A DNA stretch of 36,750 nt from DATKPC01 sp035524275. GTDB lineage: Bacteria; Pseudomonadota; Gammaproteobacteria; Burkholderiales; Burkholderiaceae_F. The position numbers and the translations under genes are program-made. The notes under the pieces are model-generated. The model worked only from the letters and a program-made list of their open reading frames with translations, searched no databases and was not told where the DNA came from. The stretch covers positions 1 to 36,750 of the forward strand of contig DATKPC010000019.1 of assembly GCA_035524275.1 (NCBI GenBank), read 5' to 3'. Below, in pieces: positions 1 to 8,296 of this stretch (positions within the stretch are counted from its first letter, which is position 1; each line of letters starts with the position of its first letter).

Positions 1-496
1 GCGCGCCGCCCGTACGGAGCGCCCGCCGCGCCGCCTGGCGTCGGCCACCGCGCTCGCCCTGTTCGCGGTCGCGTTCGCCGCCGCGCCGCCTTCGCGCGCG
101 CAGGCGACGGCGACCCCGGCCGAATCGCCGGCCGGCCTGTGGCAGACGATCGACGACCATTCCGGCAAGCCCGCCGGCCTGGTTCGCGTCGTCGACGCCG
201 ACGGCATCGTGAGCGCGACGATCGAGCGCGTCCTCGATCCGTCGAAACCGAAGGACGCGACGTGCGACAAATGCACCGACGAGCGGCGCGGCCTGCCGGT
301 GGTCGGCCTGCGGTTCCTGCGCAACATGCATCGCGCCGGCGACCGCTACGAGGGCGGCGACATCCTGGATCCGGAGAACGGCAAGGTCTACCGTTGCCTG
401 ATGCGCCTCGTGGACGGCGGCAAGCGTCTCGAGGTCCGCGGCTTCATCGGGTTCTCGCTGCTCGGGCGTACCCAGGTCTGGGATCGCGTCGAATGA
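1..496 (+). CDS. DUF2147 exported protein, 5' end outside the window
   Basis: The open frame runs in from before base 1 and stops with TGA at 494-496, so the start codon is missing. The first visible residues form the end of a signal peptide (hydrophobic ATALALFAVAFAAA, then an Ala-x-Ala-like site near PPSRAQA). The rest matches the DUF2147 pattern from memory: GLWQTIDDHSGKPAG, a CDKC pair, GLRFLRNM, GGDILDPENGKVYRC, and a closing GFSLLGRTQVWDR. Members are small periplasmic or secreted beta-rich proteins of about 130-160 residues with no settled function; some authors link them to lipid or envelope metabolism. It lies 70 bases upstream of the beta-oxidation operon on the same strand, so cotranscription is possible. 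The family call is firm; the biological role is unknown. Confidence 0.85.
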   Translation, partial: RAARTERPPRRLASATALALFAVAFAAAPPSRAQATATPAESPAGLWQTIDDHSGKPAGLVRVVDADGIVSATIERVLDPSKPKDATCDKCTDERRGLPVVGLRFLRNMHRAGDRYEGGDILDPENGKVYRCLMRLVDGGKRLEVRGFIGFSLLGRTQVWDRVE

Positions 497-566
497 CGTC
501 CGCGCCGGGATGCCGCCCGGCGCCCGCGCCGAAGCGCTTCACTTCCGATTGACGGAGATACGAGAC

Positions 567-2993
<2,427 letters not shown>

Positions 2994-3007
2994 GGGGAGC
3001 GCAGATC

Positions 3008-4207
3008 ATGACGAAACAAGTCCAGGATGCCTACATCGTCGCCGCGTCCCGCACGCCGATCGGCAAGGCCCCGAAAGGGACGTTCCGCAACGTCCGGCCG
3101 GACGACCTGCTGGTCGTCGCGCTGCGCTCCGCGCTCGCGCAGGTGCCGACGCTCGACCCGGCCGCGATCGAGGACGCGATTGTCGGATGCGCGATGCCGG
3201 AGGCGCAGCAGGGCCTGAACGTGGCGCGGCTCGCGGTGCTGCTGGCGGGGCTGCCGAACACGGTCGGCGGCGCGACGATCAACCGCTTCTGTGCCTCCGG
3301 GCTGACCGCGGTGCAGATGGCCGCGGACCGCATCCGCGTCGGCGAATGCGACCTGATGATCGCCGGCGGCACGGAGTCGATGAGCATGGTGCCGATGACG
3401 GGCAACACGCCGTCGTACAACAGCCGCATGTTCGAGCGCGACGAGGACGTCGGCATCGCCTACGGGATGGGCCTCACGGCCGAGAAGGTCGCGGCGCAGT
3501 GGAAGGTGACCCGCGAGATGCAGGACGAATTCGCGCTGGCATCGCACCAGAAGGCGATCGCCGCGCAGCAGCGCGGCGAGTTCAAGGACGAGACGGCGCC
3601 GGTCGACGTCGTCGAGCGCCATGCGGATCTCGTCAAGCATGACCTGGCGACACGCACGCGCCGCGTCGAGCTCGACGAGGGTCCACGCGCCGAGACGAGC
3701 CTCGAAGCGCTCGCGAAGCTGCGCCCGGTGTTCGCGGCCAAGGGGTCGGTCACGGCCGGCAACAGCTCGCAGACGTCCGACGGCGCCGGCGCGCTGATCC
3801 TCGCCAGCGACAAGGCGGTGAAGCAGTTCGGGCTGAAGCCGCTGGCGCGCTTCGTCAGCTACGCGATCCGCGGCGTGCCGCCGCAGATCATGGGCATCGG
3901 ACCGAAGGAGGCGATCCCGGTCGCGCTGGCGCGTGCCGGGCTGCGCGCCGAGGATATCGGCTGGATCGAGCTGAACGAGGCGTTCGCGGCGCAGGCGCTG
4001 GCGGTGATCAACGACCTGAAGCTCGATCGCTCGAAGGTCAATCCGAACGGGGGCGCGATCGCGCTCGGGCATCCGCTGGGCGCGACCGGTGCGATCCGCG
4101 CCGCGACCGTCGTCCATGCGCTGCGTCGCCACCAGCTCAAGTACGGTATGGTGACGATGTGCGTCGGCACCGGCATGGGTGCGGCGGGGATATTCGAGCG
4201 GGTCTGA
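3008..4207 (+). CDS. Acetyl-CoA C-acyltransferase (3-ketoacyl-CoA thiolase)
   Basis: This 399-residue thiolase cleaves 3-ketoacyl-CoA with CoA to acetyl-CoA and a shortened acyl-CoA. It supplies the last step for the fused enzyme encoded just upstream. Catalytic residues are all present: nucleophile Cys95 in NRFCASGL, His355 in GHPLGATGA, and Cys385 in CVGTGMG. The length is typical of the family. A ribosome-binding sequence GGGGAG lies immediately after the stop codon of the preceding gene, and the start follows it closely, so the two are surely one transcript. The next gene begins 22 bases after its stop. Sequence alone does not separate a degradative from a biosynthetic thiolase; the operon context favours degradation. 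Confidence 0.93.
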   Translation: MTKQVQDAYIVAASRTPIGKAPKGTFRNVRPDDLLVVALRSALAQVPTLDPAAIEDAIVGCAMPEAQQGLNVARLAVLLAGLPNTVGGATINRFCASGLTAVQMAADRIRVGECDLMIAGGTESMSMVPMTGNTPSYNSRMFERDEDVGIAYGMGLTAEKVAAQWKVTREMQDEFALASHQKAIAAQQRGEFKDETAPVDVVERHADLVKHDLATRTRRVELDEGPRAETSLEALAKLRPVFAAKGSVTAGNSSQTSDGAGALILASDKAVKQFGLKPLARFVSYAIRGVPPQIMGIGPKEAIPVALARAGLRAEDIGWIELNEAFAAQALAVINDLKLDRSKVNPNGGAIALGHPLGATGAIRAATVVHALRRHQLKYGMVTMCVGTGMGAAGIFERV

Positions 4208-4229
4208 GCCCGGCAAAAGGAGCGCCCTG

Positions 4230-4997
4230 ATGTCGATCGTCACCGCCGCGGCGGGCCAGGTGCTGCGCATCGAGATCGCGCGGCCGCAGAAGAAGAACGC
4301 GATCACCGGGGCGATGTACGGCGAACTCGCGGCCGCGCTGCGCGCGGCGGGCAGCGATGCCGCCGTTCGCGCGGTGGTGCTTCACGGCAGCCGCGAGATC
4401 TTCACGGCCGGCAATGACCTCGAGGATTTCCTGCATGCCGGCAGCGGGCCACTGGAGCAGCGGCCCGCGGCCGCCTTCATGGCGGCGCTGACGTCGATCG
4501 AGAAGCCCGTCGTGGCCGCGGTCAATGGCGCGGCCGTCGGCATCGGCACGACGATGCTGCTGCACTGCGACCTCGCGTACTGCGCCGACGATGCGATGTT
4601 CTCGATGCCGTTCGTGAGCCTGGGCCTGTGCCCGGAATTCGCGTCCTCGCTGCTGCTGCCCATCGCCGCCGGCGCCAAGCGCGCCGCCGAGAAGCTGATG
4701 CTCGGCGAGCCGATCTCGCCGGAGGAAGCCGTCGAGATGGGCCTCGTCAACCGGATCCTCGCCGCCGGCGAGGTGCAGGACTATGCGCTGCGGCAGGCCG
4801 CGCGCCTCGCCGCGCTGCCGCCGAATGCGGTGCGGACCACCAAGCGGCTGTTGAAGACGCATTGGAAGGCGGCCGTCGAGCGGGCGATCGCGGAGGAAGG
4901 CGCGGCGTTCACCGAGCTGCTCGGCAGCGCCGAGGCGAAGGAGGCTTTCACGGCATTCCTGGAGAAGCGCAAGCCGGATTTCTCGCGGTCTGGATAG
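4230..4997 (+). CDS. Crotonase-family protein with a delta3,delta2-enoyl-CoA isomerase-like active site
   Basis: This 255-residue crotonase-fold protein is the third gene of the beta-oxidation operon. Oxyanion-hole segments are FTAGNDLEDF (residues 58-67) and GAAVGIGTTM (100-109). The two hydratase glutamates are absent: their positions hold Thr108 and Phe128, with the same 20-residue spacing as in the upstream fused enzyme. Instead there is a Glu at 136 in LGLCPEFASS, the place of the catalytic base of peroxisomal-type enoyl-CoA isomerases (ECI2 class, PF..LG..PE..SS). The likely role is therefore moving 3-enoyl to 2-enoyl double bonds during unsaturated fatty-acid breakdown, rather than hydration. 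The start at 4230 is preceded by AAAAGGA; an upstream in-frame start would overlap the thiolase gene. The family is certain; the isomerase assignment is inference from residues. Confidence 0.88.
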   Translation: MSIVTAAAGQVLRIEIARPQKKNAITGAMYGELAAALRAAGSDAAVRAVVLHGSREIFTAGNDLEDFLHAGSGPLEQRPAAAFMAALTSIEKPVVAAVNGAAVGIGTTMLLHCDLAYCADDAMFSMPFVSLGLCPEFASSLLLPIAAGAKRAAEKLMLGEPISPEEAVEMGLVNRILAAGEVQDYALRQAARLAALPPNAVRTTKRLLKTHWKAAVERAIAEEGAAFTELLGSAEAKEAFTAFLEKRKPDFSRSG

Positions 4998-5008
4998 CGG
5001 TCCACGCG

Positions 5009-5031
5009 GGGCGCGCGGTCCCCGCGCGCCC
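5009..5031. terminator. Bidirectional terminator-like hairpin between convergent genes
   Basis: A perfect 10-base-pair GC stem (5009-5018 with 5022-5031) and a three-base loop lie between the convergent crotonase (+) and copper-chaperone (-) genes. Only a weak pyrimidine run (GTCTTC) follows on the plus strand, so termination efficiency is uncertain. Confidence 0.6.
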
Positions 5032-5035
5032 GTCT

Positions 5036-5503
5036 TCAGTGCATGTGCTCGCCTTCGCCCTGGCCATGCGGCTCTTCGACCCACACGGAGACCTCGATCG
5101 TCCCGGCATGTTCGAAGTTCAGCGTCATGGGGAATTTGTCACCGACCCTCAGCGAATGCTTCAACTGCATCAGCATGATGTGCAGGCCCCCGGGCTTCAG
5201 CGTGACGCTTTGGCCGGCCTTGATGTCCAGTTCGTGCAAAGGACGCATGCGCATCACGTCGCCGTCCATCTTCATCTCGTGAATCGCCACGGCGCCTGCA
5301 ACGGGGGACGAGGCCGACAGCAGGCGATCCGACGCCGCTCCCTTGTTGTCGACGCGGAAGTAGGCGGCGCCGACCACCGCTCCGGGCGGCGTGGGCGTCG
5401 CAAACGGGTGGTCGATGTGAAGCGACTGCAATTGATAGTCGTGGGCCGACGCAAGCGCCGGCAACACGGCGAGCAGCGCGATGATGACGAGTTTCCGAAA
5501 CAT
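5036..5503 (-). CDS. PCu(A)C periplasmic copper chaperone
   Basis: This 155-residue exported Cu(I) chaperone belongs to the family that hands copper to the CuA site of cytochrome oxidase or otherwise helps oxidase maturation. The signal peptide is MFRKLVIIALLAVLPALASA, with cleavage before HDYQ. The family metal motif H(M)-X10-M-X21-H-X-M fits exactly: His75, Met86, His108, Met110. The C-terminus is extra His/Met-rich (HGQGEGEHMH), a common variation that may add a copper site. The start is set by GGAGGAGG directly upstream. It lies 117 bases downstream of the response-regulator gene on the same strand, so it may be read from that promoter or its own. Confidence is high for the family; the acceptor protein is not in the window. 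Confidence 0.93.
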   Translation of the reverse strand: MFRKLVIIALLAVLPALASAHDYQLQSLHIDHPFATPTPPGAVVGAAYFRVDNKGAASDRLLSASSPVAGAVAIHEMKMDGDVMRMRPLHELDIKAGQSVTLKPGGLHIMLMQLKHSLRVGDKFPMTLNFEHAGTIEVSVWVEEPHGQGEGEHMH

Positions 5504-5620
5504 GGGTCCTCCTCCGATCAATGAGGCGTTTTGCCGGCGGTCCGCACGAAGCCGGCGCCTGCGGCGCTCGAGCCGATGCAAGGCGAAGGCCGTGGGCCGG
5601 TGGTCAAGTCCGGCAGATCA

Positions 5621-6202
5621 TTATGTACCCGGCGAATCGCGATCAACCGTAGGCTGCGCGCGCTTGCCGAGTTTTCGTTGCAGCGTTCGCCGGTGCATCT
5701 TGAGTGCGCGTGCCGTCGCCGAGATGTTTCCCGCATGGTCGGCAAGCGTCCGCTGGATGTGTTCCCATTCGAGCTGCGATACGGAAAGGACGCTCGTCGG
5801 CGCGATGCCGGCGATCGGATTCCGGTCGTTGGTCAGTCTGGCGATGATCGCGTCGACGTCGGCGGGCTTGGCGAGATACTCGTGGGCTCCGAGCTTGATG
5901 GCCTCGACGGCCGTGGCGATGCTCGCATAGCCGGTCAGGATCAGGACGCGGCAAGTGGGGCTTGACTGCCGCAGCACCGGCACGAGTTGCAATCCCGACT
6001 CGCCGCCCAGGTTCAAGTCCACGACCGCGCACGACGGACGAAACCGGCCGTCCGCCATGTGCGCCAGCGCCTCCTGGACGCTGGACGCCGTGGCGACGCG
6101 AAAGCCGCGTGCGGTCAGCGCGCGCGCAAGGACCCGCGCGAATAGCGCATCATCGTCCACCAGGAGCAGGTCGCCGCAGGGCCGCGTCGGTGCGTCGTCC
6201 AA
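5621..6202 (-). CDS. RegA/ActR/PrrA-type redox response regulator
   Basis: This 193-residue two-domain regulator has an N-terminal receiver (residues 11-125) with acidic pocket Asp16-Asp18, phosphoacceptor Asp62 in VVDLNLGG, Thr90 and Lys112. A short linker leads to a Fis-type helix-turn-helix (NISATARALKMHRRTLQRKL, about 150-175). That HTH sequence is the hallmark of the RegA/PrrA/ActR/RoxR group, which controls respiration and redox genes with a membrane kinase (RegB/PrrB). No kinase gene is adjacent. I place the start at the TTG at 6202 because AAGGAG sits six bases upstream and the protein then begins like known RegA proteins. The longer alternative starts at TTG 6286 and adds 28 unrelated-looking residues. 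Tandem TAA-TGA stops end it. Candidate binding sites lie upstream of the next gene, at 7445-7508. Confidence 0.9.
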   Translation of the reverse strand: MDDAPTRPCGDLLLVDDDALFARVLARALTARGFRVATASSVQEALAHMADGRFRPSCAVVDLNLGGESGLQLVPVLRQSSPTCRVLILTGYASIATAVEAIKLGAHEYLAKPADVDAIIARLTNDRNPIAGIAPTSVLSVSQLEWEHIQRTLADHAGNISATARALKMHRRTLQRKLGKRAQPTVDRDSPGT

Positions 6203-6315
6203 GGCCGGCTCCTTGTCGGCGATTCGCGCCGAGGGAATCGAAATCCGGTCGATCTTTCGGCCGCGCGTCTCGAAGACGACGCGCAACCCGGTCCCGCCGG
6301 CGCCCCCCGTCGACG

Positions 6316-7365
6316 TCAGAAACTGAAGCTGAAACCGACGCTCGCGGTCCAGTGCGGGAAAAGCTGGTAGCCGTCGAGCTTGCTGTAGATCGGCACCTGG
6401 ACGAACGCGTAGGCCTGGAGGTTGTGCAGGATGCTCGTCGTGATGCCGGGACTCAGGTAGACGACGGTACCCGCCGTATCCGTCGTGTCGGCGAGCGCGC
6501 CCTGGTCGGCACTCTTGCGCGTGACATTGACCTGAAGCTGCGGTACCCAGCGCGGATTCTCCTCGTAGCGCACGCCGAAGCTCAGACTCGTCAGGTTACC
6601 CGGCCGGTAGTCGCCGCCAACCTGGTTCAGTTTCTCGTTGAACGCCGATTGATACTGGCCATTGATGAAGGCATCGAAATTCTGGCTCACCGGCTGGTAG
6701 TAGTACGCGCCGAGAATGAGATCCGTGCTCCCGGTGCCCGGCTGCAGGCTGGTGTCCAGTGATTGCGCCGGCGGACCGGCATTCGGTCCGGTCGAAAAGA
6801 AGACCGGGCTGCGGCCGACGGTCGCACCCGTATCGACGTTCTGGCCGCCGTAGCGGCCGGTGGGCAGCTTCAGGCCCGCCTGCACGCCGAGGTTGTGCGT
6901 CGGCAGGATCCCCTGGTAGCTCGCGATCAGCTTGATGTCGCCCAGGCCCTTGCTGTCGGCGCCGCTGACGTTGTCCGGCGTCAGGTCGGCCACGCCCGCG
7001 TTGCTGTAGGTCGTGTGCGTGCGATCGATGTAAGGAATCAGCAGGTTGACGTTCCAGTCCGCGCTGGGGCGATAGCTGATGCCGACGTTCGTGTAGCGGT
7101 TGATCGTCTTTTCTTCGACCTCCTGGTTGCCCCCGGCATCGTTGATGCCCGCGACCTGGGCCGTCGAGATCGGGCTCGTGCCGCTACGCAATTGATTCTG
7201 GTCGATGAAGTCGTACTCGACGTTGACGCGCCATCCGGGCGCAGCCGAGTAGCCCATCGCGGCATCGGTGCTCAGCGAGCAGCCGCAGGTTGCGCAGGCA
7301 TGCGCGGCGAAGGGAAAGGCGACGCATGCAGCGCCGGACCAGACATATTTTCGGAGGGATGACAT
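6316..7365 (-). CDS. Outer-membrane beta-barrel protein with an N-terminal CxxCxC motif, function unknown
   Basis: This is a 349-residue exported protein. The signal peptide runs to about residue 23 (FPFAAHA) and the mature chain begins CATCGCSLSTDA, with Cys24, Cys27 and Cys29. The rest alternates aromatic and polar residues (YDFIDQNQLRSGT, NVNLLIPYIDR, GLKLPTGRY) and ends in SVGFSFSF, a typical outer-membrane signature with C-terminal Phe. I recognise this as a conserved family in proteobacteria sometimes labelled transporter or phenol-degradation MetA-like, but no function is established. The terminal Cys cluster could bind metal or form disulfides. It precedes the response regulator on the same strand and is divergent from the DUF2946 gene. 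The ATG at 7365 gives a clean signal peptide, although its ribosome site is weak; an upstream extension to 7542 would lack one. Confidence 0.72.
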   Translation of the reverse strand: MSSLRKYVWSGAACVAFPFAAHACATCGCSLSTDAAMGYSAAPGWRVNVEYDFIDQNQLRSGTSPISTAQVAGINDAGGNQEVEEKTINRYTNVGISYRPSADWNVNLLIPYIDRTHTTYSNAGVADLTPDNVSGADSKGLGDIKLIASYQGILPTHNLGVQAGLKLPTGRYGGQNVDTGATVGRSPVFFSTGPNAGPPAQSLDTSLQPGTGSTDLILGAYYYQPVSQNFDAFINGQYQSAFNEKLNQVGGDYRPGNLTSLSFGVRYEENPRWVPQLQVNVTRKSADQGALADTTDTAGTVVYLSPGITTSILHNLQAYAFVQVPIYSKLDGYQLFPHWTASVGFSFSF

Positions 7366-7417
7366 GGCGAGGGTTATTGCCCCGTCAGTGCGGGGTCGAG
7401 TGGATTGGATCGAACTC

Positions 7418-7463
7418 TTTATAACGTCGCCGGATCCTGCCCGCCTGCGACAAATTGTCGCAG
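7418..7463 (-). promoter_or_regulatory. Probable promoter of the barrel gene with a PrrA/RegA-like palindrome
   Basis: A perfect 19-base palindrome at 7445-7463 (CTGCGACAA-A-TTGTCGCAG) contains GCGAC-N5-GTCGC, which fits the GCGNC-Nx-GNCGC pattern known for PrrA/RegA-type regulators. Reading the minus strand, TATAAA at 7423-7418 is a reasonable -10 for the barrel gene. If transcription starts near 7411, the palindrome is centred near -43, an activator position. The same site lies about 170 bases upstream of the DUF2946 start on the other strand. Confidence 0.55.
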
Positions 7464-7495
7464 CGTGTCGTCGCCGCGACACCTGTTTGGGGTGC

Positions 7496-7508
7496 GCGAC
7501 GACGTCGC
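7496..7508. promoter_or_regulatory. Second PrrA/RegA-like half-site pair
   Basis: GCGAC-GAC-GTCGC is a near-perfect inverted repeat with the same half-sites as the 7445-7463 palindrome but a three-base spacer. Variable spacing is known for this regulator family. A third, looser repeat (GTGTCG-N6-CGACAC, 7465-7482) lies between the two. The cluster sits in the 264-base gap between divergent genes. Confidence 0.45.
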
Positions 7509-7629
7509 AGGCCACGGATACCCGCATGAATACGCCGAGCAAGACCGAAGCGCGACCGCAACGATCGACAAGCGTCGCCGGAAGGAAAGTCTAAGAATGT
7601 TAAACTGACTGAATAACTAAGAACAAGCG

Positions 7630-8076
7630 ATGAGATTCCCGATCCTTGCGCGCCGGCGTCGCAACCGCGTCTTCGCGGCGCTGCTCCTGGTAACGTTCTG
7701 CGCGCGCGGATTCATCCCGATCGGCTTCATGCCGGCCATCGGTGGCGCGGTCATCTGCCGCGGGTATGCGCCGGCCCCTGATGCGGTCGGTGGCGGCGCA
7801 TCGAGCGGCGTCCTGTCGGCCCTCGAAGGTGCCGCGGCGGGGCGTTCCGGACTCGACGGCGATCCCTCGAAGGAGGGCAAGAGCCGAGATCACGAGGGCG
7901 CGACCCCCTGTCCCTTTGCCGTCGCCGGGAGTGCTCTCGCGACAGGCCGCTTCGCCCTCATGGCGGCGGCCGAAGCCGCGGTCGCCGATCGCGTTCAACT
8001 TCCCCCGACGCCGGTCCTTGCGCGCGGCACGATCGCGCCGACTGGCCTTCCTCGCGGCCCCCCACGAGCCGCGTAG
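7630..8076 (+). CDS. cruR: DUF2946 (CruR-like) leader protein with an incomplete CXXC motif
   Basis: This 148-residue DUF2946 protein has a basic start, a hydrophobic segment (VFAALLLVTFC), the family signature ARGFIPIGFMPA (25-36), and a C-terminus ending PRGPPRAA. It heads an operon with a TonB-dependent receptor and a PepSY membrane protein. That is the layout of bp2923-bfrG-bp2921 in Bordetella pertussis, where the nascent DUF2946 protein (CruR) senses copper via CXXC. There, copper relieves translation arrest at a C-terminal RAPP motif and triggers Rho-dependent termination before the receptor gene. Here the CXXC position reads Cys94-Pro-Phe-Ala97, so one Cys is missing, and the arrest motif is RGPP (142-145). 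Other cysteines are Cys24 and Cys43. The start has only a weak ribosome site. Family and context are solid; whether it still senses copper is open. Confidence 0.82.
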   Translation: MRFPILARRRRNRVFAALLLVTFCARGFIPIGFMPAIGGAVICRGYAPAPDAVGGGASSGVLSALEGAAAGRSGLDGDPSKEGKSRDHEGATPCPFAVAGSALATGRFALMAAAEAAVADRVQLPPTPVLARGTIAPTGLPRGPPRAA

Positions 8077-8170
8077 TCCGTCGTCCGTCGCGGGTTTGAC
8101 GCTCGGGCCGTCTCGCGTACGCGATGGACGATGCCCGGGCACGCAAGGTCACGTGTCGTGGTTCATCTGC

Positions 8171-8206
8171 AGCACGGCTGCCGGCGATTGCCCGGCGGAC
8201 CGTGCT
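8171..8206 (+). promoter_or_regulatory. Strong stem-loop between the DUF2946 and TonB-receptor genes
   Basis: AGCACGG (8171-8177) pairs with CCGTGCT (8200-8206). After a single bulged A (8199), CTGCCGG (8178-8184) pairs with CCGGCGG (8192-8198) with one G-U pair. This gives about 14 pairs and a seven-base loop. No T-run follows. It sits in the 220-base leader where a CruR-type system would end transcription by Rho. It may be a pause or attenuator element, or may protect the downstream RNA. Confidence 0.5.
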
Positions 8207-8296
8207 CGACCCGACGGTGCCGCCGAGCCCGTTGAAGCGAGGCCGCGTATCGGCGCGCGTCGCCGTGCACGCACACAATCAAATGGGATACGCATC

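Noticed and set aside
7294..7297. Lipoprotein signal for the barrel protein (AHA-Cys at the cleavage site)
   Set aside because: The lipobox lacks the usual Leu at -3 and has His at -2, and a barrel ending in Phe is expected to be a plain outer-membrane protein.
8131..8235. A 34-codon ORF (MPGHARSRVV...) in the leader of the TonB-receptor gene, spanning the hairpin
   Set aside because: No ribosome site and an Arg/Cys-rich composition like other shadow frames. The DUF2946 gene already fills the leader-protein role.
8077..8296. Cobalamin riboswitch or Fur box before the TonB receptor
   Set aside because: No B12-box-like sequence and no AT-rich Fur-type repeat could be found in the gap.
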